NCBI GenBank assembly: GCA_002897615.1
Contig: BDTX01000014.1
Span: 1 to 54,830, forward strand
DNA length: 54,830 nt
Reading direction: 5' to 3'
DNA from: a bacterium BMS3Bbin14
GTDB lineage: Bacteria > Desulfobacterota > Desulfobulbia > Desulfobulbales > Desulfobulbaceae
The position numbers were made by a program, and so were the translations under genes. Below the pieces are notes generated by a model that was given only the letters and a program-made list of their open reading frames with translations, had not been told where the DNA came from and did no database searches. Below are positions 34,164 to 42,815 of the stretch, in pieces (position 1 is the stretch's first letter; each line of letters begins with the position of its first letter).

Positions 34164-35405
34164 ATGGACATTCGGGTCGAGCAAAGCTGCCCCCAATGTG
34201 GCGCGCCAGTCACCCTGTCCGAAACAAGCCGGCTGCTGACCTGCCCCTATTGTGGAACAAAAAACTTCCTGCAGACGAGCAGCGTATTCCGTTACGTGCT
34301 GCCGGACAAAGTCGAACCGCCAGAACGCGGCCGACTCCTTTACGCGCCTTACATTCGCTTCAGGGGTAATATCTTCCTGGTTTCCGAGGCCGGAATGACA
34401 TGCCGGGTTGTCGATACCACCCAGCAGGGCACCATCCTGCCGGCCCTGCCGCCTTCCCTTGGCGTTCGGGCCCAGGCCATGAAACTGGCCCGTCTTACGG
34501 CAGAGACGGGCGGCCGCTTCCTGCGTCTATCCATCAAAACCAAGGTCATTCTCGAAAAAGCCGCACAAATCAGTGAACGGTCCGGCCGCAGCGGGCAGGT
34601 TATGTTTCACCGGGCCTATATCGGCGATACCGTGAGTTTGATCTACCTGCCTCTCCTGCGTGACAACAACTGCCTGTTTGATGCGGTCACCGACACAATG
34701 CTCATCGACCTGGACCGGGAGACCTCCCTGCCGCTGCAGGGAAAACCGTTTAACCCTCGCTGGCAGGTCAACTTTCTGCCCACCCTCTGTCCCCGTTGCG
34801 GTGGAGATCTGGACGGCGAGGGAGATTGCCTGGTTCTGACCTGCGGCAACTGCGACACGGCCTGGGAAATCGGCAACGATGGGCTGCGGCGGCTACAGTG
34901 GCAAATTCTGCCCGGTGATGGAGATCACCCCCTCTACCTCGCTTTCTGGAAAATATCGACCCGGATTCCGGCCATGGAGATCGAGAGCTTTGCCGATTTT
35001 ATCAACAAGACCAATCAACCCGTGGTTCCCAGGCCGCAGTGGCACGAACGGCCCATGAGTTTCTGGATCCCGGCCTTTAAACTGCGACCAAAAATATTCC
35101 TCCGGGTCGCCCGGCAGGTCACCATCGGCCAGTGGCGGCTCGACCCGGAAAAGGGCCATGTTGCGCCGAACCTGTACCCGGTCACCCTGCCGGCCTCTGA
35201 GGCCAGACAGGCCGTCAAGGTAACACTGGCCGCCTCGGCAACAAGCCCGGGCAACATCTTTCCGTTTCTGCCCCAGGCCCGCCTCAGGGATGTAAAAATG
35301 TCTCTTGTTTACCTGCCGTTCGCAGATAAACAACATGACTGGATGCAGCCGGAGACCGGGGCAGTGATTGATAAGAATGTACTGCGCTTCGGCAGGACCC
35401 TGTAA
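34164..35405 (+). CDS. Zinc-ribbon protein, partner of the SPFH gene, unknown function
   Basis: A 413-residue soluble protein. It has an N-terminal zinc ribbon (CPQCGAPVTLSETSRLLTCP) and a second one near the middle (CPRCGGDLDGEGDCLVLTCG, with CDTAW after it). The rest has mixed alpha/beta character and no motif I recognise. It begins directly after the SPFH stop (TAAATG). Such zinc-ribbon plus SPFH pairs suggest a membrane-stress or scaffold role, by inference only. Confidence 0.8.
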   Translation: MDIRVEQSCPQCGAPVTLSETSRLLTCPYCGTKNFLQTSSVFRYVLPDKVEPPERGRLLYAPYIRFRGNIFLVSEAGMTCRVVDTTQQGTILPALPPSLGVRAQAMKLARLTAETGGRFLRLSIKTKVILEKAAQISERSGRSGQVMFHRAYIGDTVSLIYLPLLRDNNCLFDAVTDTMLIDLDRETSLPLQGKPFNPRWQVNFLPTLCPRCGGDLDGEGDCLVLTCGNCDTAWEIGNDGLRRLQWQILPGDGDHPLYLAFWKISTRIPAMEIESFADFINKTNQPVVPRPQWHERPMSFWIPAFKLRPKIFLRVARQVTIGQWRLDPEKGHVAPNLYPVTLPASEARQAVKVTLAASATSPGNIFPFLPQARLRDVKMSLVYLPFADKQHDWMQPETGAVIDKNVLRFGRTL

Positions 35406-35429
35406 AACAGGTACGCCGCAGGTCTCTTG

Positions 35430-35491
35430 AATAATGCGACAAATTCTACCTATTGAGCAAAATGTCACCTCAAGCCGTCACGAATTCAGAA
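35430..35491 (-). mobile_element. MITE fragment, end A only, reversed
   Basis: Bases ATAATGCGACAAATTCTACC, then TATTG and TCACCTCAAGCCGTCACGAATTCAG, match the final 60 bases of a reversed MITE with substitutions. The rest of the element is missing. The deaminase gene that follows begins inside this fragment. Confidence 0.75.
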
Positions 35492-36022
35492 CAACGCCAG
35501 CCTGACCCTGACCTTACGGGTCATCAACAATTTATGCGCATCGCTCTTGCCGAGGGCCGGGCGGCCCTGGATGCCGGAGAATTCCCGGTCGGCTGTGTCC
35601 TGGTCGGGGATGACCGCGTGCTTGTCCGGGGGCGGAGGATCAACAGCAGCGGTGCCGACTGCAACGAGCTGGACCATGCCGAGGTCACGGCCCTGCGGCG
35701 CCTGCTGACCATGAATCCGCAGACCGATTGCAGCCGGGTTACGGCCTACTCGACCATGGAACCCTGTCTCATGTGCTATGCCACCATGCTGCTGTCCGGA
35801 ATCAGGCGTTTTGTCTGGGCCTTTGAGGACATTATGGGAGGCGGCACCAATGTACCGCTTGAGCAACTCCATGATCTCTATGCCGGCATGCAGGTTGAAC
35901 TCGTTCCCAACGTCCTGCGCGCGGAAGGCCTGGCCCTCTTTCAAAACTTCTTCCGTCGGCACGAGTATTGGCGGGACAGCCCGCTGGCCAGGTACACGCT
36001 GGCCCAGCCTACCGGAGAATAA
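35462..36022 (+). CDS. CMP/dCMP-type zinc deaminase (TadA-like), start inside a MITE remnant
   Basis: A 186-residue cytidine/deoxycytidylate deaminase-fold enzyme. Zinc ligands and the catalytic Glu are in ELDHAEVTAL and TMEPCLMCYATML; the N-terminal part has EFPVGCVLVGDDRVLVRG. The arrangement resembles tRNA adenosine deaminase TadA and small nucleoside deaminases; the substrate is not decided by sequence. The ATG at 35462 lies in the MITE end, so residues MSPQAVTNSE are encoded by element sequence. The next in-frame Met is at MRIALAEGRA, before the first conserved block, and could be the ancestral start. Confidence 0.85.
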   Translation: MSPQAVTNSEQRQPDPDLTGHQQFMRIALAEGRAALDAGEFPVGCVLVGDDRVLVRGRRINSSGADCNELDHAEVTALRRLLTMNPQTDCSRVTAYSTMEPCLMCYATMLLSGIRRFVWAFEDIMGGGTNVPLEQLHDLYAGMQVELVPNVLRAEGLALFQNFFRRHEYWRDSPLARYTLAQPTGE

Positions 36023-36025
36023 AAA

Positions 36026-37054
36026 ATGATTGAACGGAACCTGACGGCGCGGACGGTCGGCTTTCAGGCCGGGGAACGAAATGTTTTCCTGCATCTGCTC
36101 ACGGCCTGCAACCTTTCATGCCGTCACTGCTACATCAACCCGCCACAGCATGGGACGACGACCCTGCCGACCGGCACCGTCCTCAAATGGCTGAAACTAT
36201 TTGCCCGGCCCGAGCGGCCATCCAACCTCATCCTGCTGGGCGGCGAGCCGACCATGCATCCCGACCTGGCCGTAATCATCCGGGCGGCCAAATCCCTGCG
36301 CTATGCGGTCACCGTGGATTCCAACGGTTTTCTCTTTCATGACCTGCTGGACCGGGTCAGCCCCGCAGAACTTGATTTCCTGAGTTTCAGCCTCGATGGC
36401 CCGGAGCCGGCAATCAATGATCCCATCCGGGGGGAAAACGTCTTTATCACCTGCACCACGAACCTGAAAAAGGCCGTGCGCAAGGGATTTCACACCAGTG
36501 TTATCTACACCGTCTCCAGTCTCAACATCGATCACCTGCACCGGATGCCGGCCCTGCTGGCCGAACTCGGCGTCAAGCGTTTCTTTATCCAGGTCATCGG
36601 CCTGCGCGGCAAATCCGCCACCGGCAAAAGCGGGATAGCGACCAACTGGCAGGTCGACCCAGATCACTGGCTGGAAGTCGTTCCGGCGGTGGCGCGGGAG
36701 GCAGCCGGACTCGGCCTGTACGTCACCTTTCCCAAGGTTTTCCTTGAGCCCGACGAACAGTTCGAATGCGCGGGCAATGTTGCGGAAAATTATTTTATCT
36801 TTCCCAACGGCCGGGTATATCAATGTCCGCTCTGCGAAGATTACCCTATCCACAGCTTCAGTATCAAAGATGATCAACTTGTAAAAAATGACGGACTCAC
36901 TGAAGCGCGTTTTTTTTCACTCTCCATCCCGGAAGGCTGCGTGATGAACAAACTGCTCCAACCAGACAATATCGACTATGGCGACGACGGAACGCCCGGC
37001 CATCGTATCTCCTGCTGCCTGCTCAAACAGGAAATCGTACCGCTTACGGATTAA
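36026..37054 (+). CDS. Radical SAM protein
   Basis: A 342-residue radical SAM enzyme. The cluster motif is CNLSCRHC (about residues 29-36), and GGEPTMHPDL fits the SAM-binding Gly-rich strand. A Cys-rich C-terminus (ECAG, YQCPLCEDYP, GCVMN, CCLLKQ) suggests an additional iron-sulfur site of the SPASM/twitch kind. It starts three bases after the deaminase stop and precedes a TPR-methyltransferase gene by five bases. The product is unknown; modification of a peptide or small molecule by the pair is possible. Confidence 0.88.
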   Translation: MIERNLTARTVGFQAGERNVFLHLLTACNLSCRHCYINPPQHGTTTLPTGTVLKWLKLFARPERPSNLILLGGEPTMHPDLAVIIRAAKSLRYAVTVDSNGFLFHDLLDRVSPAELDFLSFSLDGPEPAINDPIRGENVFITCTTNLKKAVRKGFHTSVIYTVSSLNIDHLHRMPALLAELGVKRFFIQVIGLRGKSATGKSGIATNWQVDPDHWLEVVPAVAREAAGLGLYVTFPKVFLEPDEQFECAGNVAENYFIFPNGRVYQCPLCEDYPIHSFSIKDDQLVKNDGLTEARFFSLSIPEGCVMNKLLQPDNIDYGDDGTPGHRISCCLLKQEIVPLTD

Positions 37055-37059
37055 CAAAC

Positions 37060-38274
37060 ATGGACACCGAACAGAAACATATTGACGTGCAGGCCCTGTA
37101 CGCAAAGGCCCTGGCCTGTCACCAGGCCGGGAAAACGGCCGAGGCCATTGAACTCTATGCCCGGGTCGCGGCCCTGTTCCCGGATGTGGCCGGCATTCAT
37201 TATAACCTGGGACTGGCCTGCTTTGAAGCCGGCCGCCTGGCCGCGGCGGTCGACGCCTACCGCCGAGCCGCCGAACTCTGCCCGGAAGACGCGGACATCC
37301 TCTACAACCTGGGGCTGGCCTATAAAAAAAGCGGCCGCTTTAACGAGGCCCTGGACACCTATCAGCAGGGCCTGGCCCTGGTCCCCGACGATGAGGAGAT
37401 GCGCTATAACCTGGGCTGCTGCTACAAGGATGCCGGGGAAATCGCCAAGGCCATCTCCGTATACGAGGAACTGCTGACCCTGGCGCCCGGCCATGCTTCC
37501 ACGTTGAATAACCTGGCCTATCTCCGCCACCGGCAGGGGCGCTACCGGCAGGCCGAAGGCCTGTATCAACGGCTGCTGGAACTGCGCCCCGACCATGCGG
37601 CGGCCCGCTATATGCTCGATGCCCTGACGGGGTCGGCGGCGGTCAAGCCGCCGCCGGAGTACGTTCGGGAACTGTTTGACCAATACAGCGAGACCTTTGA
37701 ACATCATCTGGTGCAGGAACTCAACTATACGACCCACCTGAAATTGAGGCAGGCTTTCGATGGACTGCCCGATAGAAAACCCAGGTATGAGCATGCCCTG
37801 GACCTCGGCTGCGGCACCGGCCTGGCCGGCACCACTTTCCGACCCGTCTGCAAAAAACTTTCAGGCGTCGACCTCTCCAGGAACATGATCGACCGGGCCC
37901 GGAGAAAAAAAATCTACGACCGGCTCCATGTCGGTGATATAAATAAATACCTGCTCTCCTCAAAGCAGCGATACGACCTGTTCGTCGCCGCCGATGTCCT
38001 CACCTATCTCGGCGACCTGCAACCGCTCTTCGCAGCCGCCTGGGACCGGGGCAGCAATGAGGCCCTTTTTTGTTGTTCCACGGAGACAACCGCGACGCAG
38101 GACTGGACTCTGCGGCCGACCGGCCGCTATGCCCATCACCCCCGCTATATAGCAAAAACCGCCGGCCGGAGAGGTTGGCAGCTCCTCCACTGCTCGACGG
38201 CCGATATCCGCAAAGAACGCGATAACTGGATCAAGGGGAATGTTTTCCTGCTGAAGAAAACAGGCTCAACCTGA
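37060..38274 (+). CDS. TPR-repeat SAM-dependent methyltransferase
   Basis: A 404-residue protein. Residues about 8-195 are five TPR-like repeats (IHYNLGLACFEAGRLAAAVD, ILYNLGLAYKKSGRFNEALD, MRYNLGCCYKDAGEIAKAI). Residues about 205-400 are a class I methyltransferase with motif I ALDLGCGTGLAGTTF, GVDLSRNMIDRAR and DLFVAADVLTYLGDL. The TPR part probably holds a protein substrate. It follows the radical SAM gene closely. A MITE begins 44 bases after its stop. Confidence 0.88.
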   Translation: MDTEQKHIDVQALYAKALACHQAGKTAEAIELYARVAALFPDVAGIHYNLGLACFEAGRLAAAVDAYRRAAELCPEDADILYNLGLAYKKSGRFNEALDTYQQGLALVPDDEEMRYNLGCCYKDAGEIAKAISVYEELLTLAPGHASTLNNLAYLRHRQGRYRQAEGLYQRLLELRPDHAAARYMLDALTGSAAVKPPPEYVRELFDQYSETFEHHLVQELNYTTHLKLRQAFDGLPDRKPRYEHALDLGCGTGLAGTTFRPVCKKLSGVDLSRNMIDRARRKKIYDRLHVGDINKYLLSSKQRYDLFVAADVLTYLGDLQPLFAAAWDRGSNEALFCCSTETTATQDWTLRPTGRYAHHPRYIAKTAGRRGWQLLHCSTADIRKERDNWIKGNVFLLKKTGST

Positions 38275-38317
38275 CGGCATGACGATCCCGAACAACTCCG
38301 GTCCGTCCTGCATATCA

Positions 38318-38536
38318 CCTGGATCCGTGAGCGTTCGAGAACGGTGCAGATGCAAGGCGGCAACGATGTTGATTATCCTGGTGTGATATCAACGCGTTGT
38401 CAACGCAGTAGCTGCGCCGTTATCGGGCGCCCCGCAGGGCGGCGCGGTGAAGAGTATACAATGCATTTATTCATTAATAATGCAATAAATTCCACATATT
38501 GCCTGGAATATTACCTCAAGCCGTCACGGATTCAGG
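38318..38536 (-). mobile_element. MITE copy 5, full length, reversed
   Basis: A 219-bp copy starting with end B (CCTGGATCCGTGAGCGTTCG) and ending CCGTCACGGATTCAGG. Flanks are TATCA on both sides, a clear 5-bp target duplication. It lies between the methyltransferase and tatC, both of which end toward it. Confidence 0.92.
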
Positions 38537-38597
38537 TATCAGTTCACCAAGGACGACAACCGCAGGGCGTACTCAACCCGACGAGGTAGCCGGTGCC

Positions 38598-39356
38598 TTA
38601 CGCCTGCTCCTCCTCGTCCGATTCTTCCGTCCGCCCGGATGCCTTGCCGGGAAAGACCCGGCCCGCCACGATTCCGGACTCGTACAAACCGATCAGCGGG
38701 AAGGACAGCAGCACAGTGGCCGTCACATCACCGGCGGCCAGGAGAAAGGACAGGACGACAATGGCGATGTAAAAATACTTGCGTTTCCTACGGAAATGGC
38801 CCGGGGCGACCAGGCCTGCACGGCCGGCCATGAGCATGAGGAAGGGGATCTCAAAGGCAACGCCGAGGGCGAAGACCAAGCGGGCCACGAAGGTCAGGTA
38901 TTGGCCGATTTTAGGCAGAGGTTGCAGGTTAGGGCCGGCGTAGCTCATGAAAAAGGCGAGGGTCTTCGGTAAAACGATGAAAAAGGAAAATACGGCACCG
39001 GCCACAAAAAGCAGGGTCGCCCAGAGAACAATCCGCACGGCAGTGCGTTTTTCCCGCTCCAACAGGCCAGGGGAGACAAACATCCAGACCTGATACAGAA
39101 TAACCGGAAAACTCAACAGAATCCCTGTCAGAACCGAGAGCTTAAGATAAGAAATAAAGGCCTCGGTCAGCTTGGTATAAACCATATGCTGCAGGGCCGG
39201 GTAGGCGACAAAGAGCGGCTGCAGGCAGAAGGCGACGATCCGGTCGATGAACAGGTAGGCAACTGCCGTTGTCAGGATGACGGCCAGAAGACAGCGAACA
39301 AGGCGTTTACGCAACTCCTTATGGTGAGGCGCAAAACTCTCAAATGCCGCGATCAT
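38598..39356 (-). CDS. tatC: Sec-independent protein translocase subunit TatC
   Basis: A 252-residue membrane protein with six membrane segments, the core receptor of the twin-arginine system. It has HHKELRKRLVRCLLAV at the N-terminus, the conserved first periplasmic loop with FISYLKLSVLTGILLSFPVI and the YQVWMFVSPGLLEREKR segment, and FALGVAFEIPFLM. The C-terminus is a charged tail (EESDEEEQA). The start overlaps tatB by four bases. It would export the split-Soret cytochrome, among others. Confidence 0.95.
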   Translation of the reverse strand: MIAAFESFAPHHKELRKRLVRCLLAVILTTAVAYLFIDRIVAFCLQPLFVAYPALQHMVYTKLTEAFISYLKLSVLTGILLSFPVILYQVWMFVSPGLLEREKRTAVRIVLWATLLFVAGAVFSFFIVLPKTLAFFMSYAGPNLQPLPKIGQYLTFVARLVFALGVAFEIPFLMLMAGRAGLVAPGHFRRKRKYFYIAIVVLSFLLAAGDVTATVLLSFPLIGLYESGIVAGRVFPGKASGRTEESDEEEQA

Positions 39357-39880
39357 GCCGGAGAGGGTGGTGAATCATCGGGCGCGACTTTGTTTTTGTC
39401 CGAACCGTTAGGGATTGGCGAGGTTGTAGAATCAGAAACCGCGGCGGCCGGAGGGTTGGTGTCCGGCGTTGCAGAAGCGGAAACCGCGGCGGCCGGAGGG
39501 TTGGAGTCCGGCGTTGCAGAAGCGGAAACCGCTGCATCCCGGGAGATGGCGTTCGACAACTCTTCAGAACTCGGAGGTTGAAAATCCTCCATCTCAAGAA
39601 TTTCATCGTCTTGCTCACCGCCTTCCTTCCCATCTGTATCCGCCGCCTGCCAGGTCCGGGACTCGGCATCAGTCAGGCTCTCATTCAAGTCAGAGTGGGC
39701 CGGGCCGCCGATCGCGTTTTCCTCTTCGGTCAGGCTGTCCTTGAGCTCATTCACGGTCTTTTTCATCTCCACCGTCCACTTGGCCATAGAACGGGCCAGA
39801 CCCGGAAGTTTGTCCGGACCAACCACCAGGAGAGCCACCACCAGGATGACGACCATTTCGGGAAAACCTATACCAAACAT
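39353..39880 (-). CDS. tatB: Sec-independent translocase TatB (TatA/B family) with a repeated tail
   Basis: A 175-residue protein with the short N-terminal membrane helix MFGIGFPEMVVILVVALLVV, the hinge GPDKLPGLAR and an amphipathic helix, which together form a TatB-type subunit. The tail is unusually Ala/Pro/Ser/Asp-rich and includes two perfect-to-one-base 45-bp repeats (39435-39524, ASATPD(S/T)NPPAAAVS) plus a partial third. The tail is probably disordered. tatC follows with a four-base overlap. Confidence 0.88.
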   Translation of the reverse strand: MFGIGFPEMVVILVVALLVVGPDKLPGLARSMAKWTVEMKKTVNELKDSLTEEENAIGGPAHSDLNESLTDAESRTWQAADTDGKEGGEQDDEILEMEDFQPPSSEELSNAISRDAAVSASATPDSNPPAAAVSASATPDTNPPAAAVSDSTTSPIPNGSDKNKVAPDDSPPSPA

Positions 39881-39989
39881 AATTCAGGCCCAAAAATCAA
39901 AAGTCAGGAATCAGATCCAACGAATACATACCAGGACCACAATGTACGGGATTTACCGCAGGGTGTCAAGCCACGGACTGCCGCCCACA

Positions 39990-40117
39990 GAGGCGCCCGA
40001 TAACACCACACATGCTGCTTGATAGTACACCATGATAATCAACATCGTTGCCGCCTCAAAGGTCTCGCAGGCTCGCTATCTGCATCTGCACCGCTCTCGA
40101 ATGCTCACGGGTTCAGG
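39990..40117 (+). mobile_element. MITE fragment with end B, rearranged
   Basis: From GCGCCCGATAAC the sequence follows the right half of a + oriented MITE: GATAATCAACATCGTTGCCG, then CTGCATCTGCACCG and the terminal CTCACGGGTTCAGG. It is interrupted by an extra segment TCAAAGGTCTCGCAGGCTCG not present in other copies. The left half is lost. Its outer edge supplies the stop of ygbA. Confidence 0.78.
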
Positions 40118-40460
40118 TTCTTGACTGCCCTGCCCTGCCAAGCGGTTTTTTCCGCCGGCCGTCAAGGAAATGCCGGACCGAGATGATCGGATTGGTCAAC
40201 AGCATCCTCGGCCCCGCATAACGCATGACCTCCCGGATTCTCCGCCGCATTCCCGGCTTGTAGCAATGGACAGGGCATTGACCGCAAGCGGTCTTGTTTT
40301 CCTGCCACGGGCACCTGGCCAGACGTTTTTTCGCATAAACAAGGAGTTCTTCGCACTCCGGGCAAAGTTTGTCTTCAGGATGATGCAGCGCCCGGCAGTA
40401 CTTGCCGATCATCATTGCCACGACCTCCGCTTCCCGCTGCATGCGTTTTCCTGTCAACAT
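40113..40460 (-). CDS. Nitrous-oxide-stimulated promoter (YgbA) family protein
   Basis: A 115-residue Cys-rich protein of the YgbA_NO family. It shows MMIGKYCRALHH, LCPECEELLVYAKKRLARC, and CGQCPVHCYKPGMRRRIREV with MRYAGPRML, the signature of this family. The name reflects induction by nitrogen oxides in enterics; the Cys pattern suggests a metal or iron-sulfur site. Its stop TGA is supplied by the MITE edge (CCTGAACCC), so the C-terminal QSRT is likely altered. Confidence 0.88.
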   Translation of the reverse strand: MLTGKRMQREAEVVAMMIGKYCRALHHPEDKLCPECEELLVYAKKRLARCPWQENKTACGQCPVHCYKPGMRRRIREVMRYAGPRMLLTNPIISVRHFLDGRRKKPLGRAGQSRT

Positions 40461-40490
40461 CGGCGTTTCCCGTCAACAAAATAATGATTC

Positions 40491-42617
40491 TTACTGCTCA
40501 AAATCAAACTCGTACGACAGTCCGGAACGGTCCAGATGCTTAAAAATCTTTCTCAAGGCAAACAGGTTCGTTACCGTAAAGGTGATCTCCCAGGCCGGAC
40601 CGGTGGCCGGTCTGTCGGTCAAGGCAACAATATCGCTGATCTTCATCTCCTCCGGGGCCACGGACAGCAACAAAAAAAGACGCTGCCGGCTGGCGGCAAA
40701 AATAATAACCTTCTGTGGTTTTACCACCCGGGTTTCCCTGAGTTTCCAGCGGACATCCACTGCGTCCTCGCGCTGAAACTTGATTTTCTGCAGGCGGAAA
40801 CAATCTCTTCGATGCAGAGAGAGACCTCGATTACTGAGCAGGCCGAAAATCCCCTTATCCAGTGGGGTCGGCTTACAGCAGGCCGACGACTTGACAACGG
40901 CGGGATCAACCGTTGCCAACTCGATCCGGTTAAAGATACCGGTAGGCAGCTGCAGCGTATCATGATCCGCATACAGGCCGTTGCGGATTTCATAAATGAG
41001 TTCACGCAACCGCACCCGGCCCTCGCCGACCTGGAGATACAGGTCTTCCAGGGATTCGATGTCGAAATAGACCAGGATATCGTTCATCCCCTCTTGCAAA
41101 ATCACGTCAAACGGCAGACCGTAACGCCGCATTTCCTGCTGCAGGACGGAACGGCCTATCTCCCTGGACACCGCCTGCCGCCTGACCCTGAAGGCCTTGG
41201 CAAGTTCGGCCCGGGCCCGGGCCGTCTGGCAGAGTTTCTGAATATCGGGATCGAACCGGACCGGTTTGTCCTGCCGGATAATCTTCACCACGTCTCCATC
41301 GCTGAGCACCTGGTCCGGTGCGGCCCTGCGCCTGCCGATCATGGCGGCCACACAGCTATGACCGATAGCGGTATGGACACTGAAGGCAAAGTCCAGGACA
41401 ATGGAGTTGACGGGCAGGCAGATCAGGTCACCATGCGGGGTATATGTATAAATTTCCTTGCGGCCGCTGGCGGCAATCATGTCCCGGTAGGACACGGATT
41501 CATCGCTGCCGAGGATATCGAAGATCTCCTGGACCCCCCGGACAAAAGCACCGCGTTTTTTGCTGTCGACGTTCCAGTTGCGAACCAGTCCACGCTGGGC
41601 GCGGCGGGCCATTTCCTCGGTCCGGATCTTGAACAGATATTTCTGGCCTTCAATATTGGCCCGGGCATGCAGCCCCTGGTAACCGGAAGGTTTGGGATTG
41701 GCGATAAAATCGCGAATCGTCCTGGGCAGGGGCGGGAAAATACGGTTCAAGGTGCCGAGGGCCTGGTAGCATGAATTCCGGTCACCGGCCACAATCAGTA
41801 TCTCCTGCGGACATTCTATCTCTTTGATCAAAATACGGTTTTTGACATCATAATAGCCCCAGAGTCCTTTGGTCCGCAGGGCCACCTTGCCCTTGATCCG
41901 GTCTTCATCAAGGGCAGCCTGGACCCGGTCGACGATTTCCAGCACGCCGCGATCCTGGCGCAAGGCATTGATATGGAGTTGCAGCTTCGTGCCTTGGCGG
42001 GGAAATTTATACGCCAGGGCCAGGCTGTACATCTCCCGTTTCAGGCCGAAAAGACCAAGCATGGTCGCCAGCGGCGCATAGATATCCAGGGTTTCATCCG
42101 CGACCCGCTGCCGTTTGTCGCGCGGCATTGAAGACAGGGTGCGCAGGTTATGCAGCCGGTCGGCAAGCTTGACGATCATGACCTCGGGCTTTGACGCCGC
42201 GCCGGTGAAAATCTTCCGGTGAACAAGTTTTTTAAAATTCTGCTTGTCCCCGGAGTAGTGGGTGATTTTGGTGCAGCCCTCGACAATAGCTTCGACGTTG
42301 CTGCCGAATTTGTGCCGTATCAGGTCCACGGTCACGTCTTCCACATCCTCGACCGTATCGTGCAACAGGGCTGCCGCGAGAATCTCGGGGTTAAGGACAT
42401 CAAGCTCTTCGGCAAGAATCCTGGCGACATTGCAGGGATGGATGATATAGGGGTCCCCGGAGCGGCGCCACTGGCTGCCGTGCGCCTCACAGGAAAAATC
42501 GAGGGCCTCCCAGAAAACCCTGGTTTCCGGCCCCGAACCAATGAGGTTCTCCATCACCTGGCGATATTCGTCGAGATCAAATTTTCTGGACTGCATGCGC
42601 TTTAATTCAACAGACAA
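40491..42617 (-). CDS. RelA/SpoT homologue, probably hydrolase only
   Basis: A roughly 708-residue long RSH protein. The HD hydrolase domain is intact: HPCNVARILAEE, AALLHDTVEDVEDVTVD and VKLADRLHNLRTL. The synthetase domain is recognisable (CYQALGTLNRIFPPLPRTIRDFIANPKPSGYQGLHA), but the catalytic stretch that normally reads DxYAxR is ECPQEI, and EVQIRT is LFKIRT, so the two acidic catalytic residues are not as expected. A TGS domain (YTYTPHGDLICLPVNS) and an ACT-like C-terminus follow. The likely activity is (p)ppGpp breakdown. I placed the start at TTG 42617 because of a GGAAAGGA site; ATG 42596 (MQSRKFDLDE) is the alternative. Confidence 0.88.
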   Translation of the reverse strand: MSVELKRMQSRKFDLDEYRQVMENLIGSGPETRVFWEALDFSCEAHGSQWRRSGDPYIIHPCNVARILAEELDVLNPEILAAALLHDTVEDVEDVTVDLIRHKFGSNVEAIVEGCTKITHYSGDKQNFKKLVHRKIFTGAASKPEVMIVKLADRLHNLRTLSSMPRDKRQRVADETLDIYAPLATMLGLFGLKREMYSLALAYKFPRQGTKLQLHINALRQDRGVLEIVDRVQAALDEDRIKGKVALRTKGLWGYYDVKNRILIKEIECPQEILIVAGDRNSCYQALGTLNRIFPPLPRTIRDFIANPKPSGYQGLHARANIEGQKYLFKIRTEEMARRAQRGLVRNWNVDSKKRGAFVRGVQEIFDILGSDESVSYRDMIAASGRKEIYTYTPHGDLICLPVNSIVLDFAFSVHTAIGHSCVAAMIGRRRAAPDQVLSDGDVVKIIRQDKPVRFDPDIQKLCQTARARAELAKAFRVRRQAVSREIGRSVLQQEMRRYGLPFDVILQEGMNDILVYFDIESLEDLYLQVGEGRVRLRELIYEIRNGLYADHDTLQLPTGIFNRIELATVDPAVVKSSACCKPTPLDKGIFGLLSNRGLSLHRRDCFRLQKIKFQREDAVDVRWKLRETRVVKPQKVIIFAASRQRLFLLLSVAPEEMKISDIVALTDRPATGPAWEITFTVTNLFALRKIFKHLDRSGLSYEFDFEQ

Positions 42618-42815
42618 AACCGTTTTCCTTTCCTTACCCTGTAAATAGTGTAAAATACAGCGAACCTGATTTAAGACAATCGATATTCCTTTGCATAACT
42701 GTAGCAGATGTAATCCGGCGAACAAAGCAAAATCCGTTCCGGACAAAACGTCCTTCCGGTGGCAGGCGCCGGTGAAATAAATTCTATCGCCCAAGACAAT
42801 CATTACGAGCTTTTC

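Noticed and set aside
38499..38972. 157-codon + strand ORF starting in a MITE and running over tatC
   Set aside because: Antisense to tatC; the MITE merely provides an ATG.
40536..41774. 412-codon + strand ORF over the RelA/SpoT homologue
   Set aside because: Antisense shadow of a gene with clear HD, TGS and synthetase-like domains.
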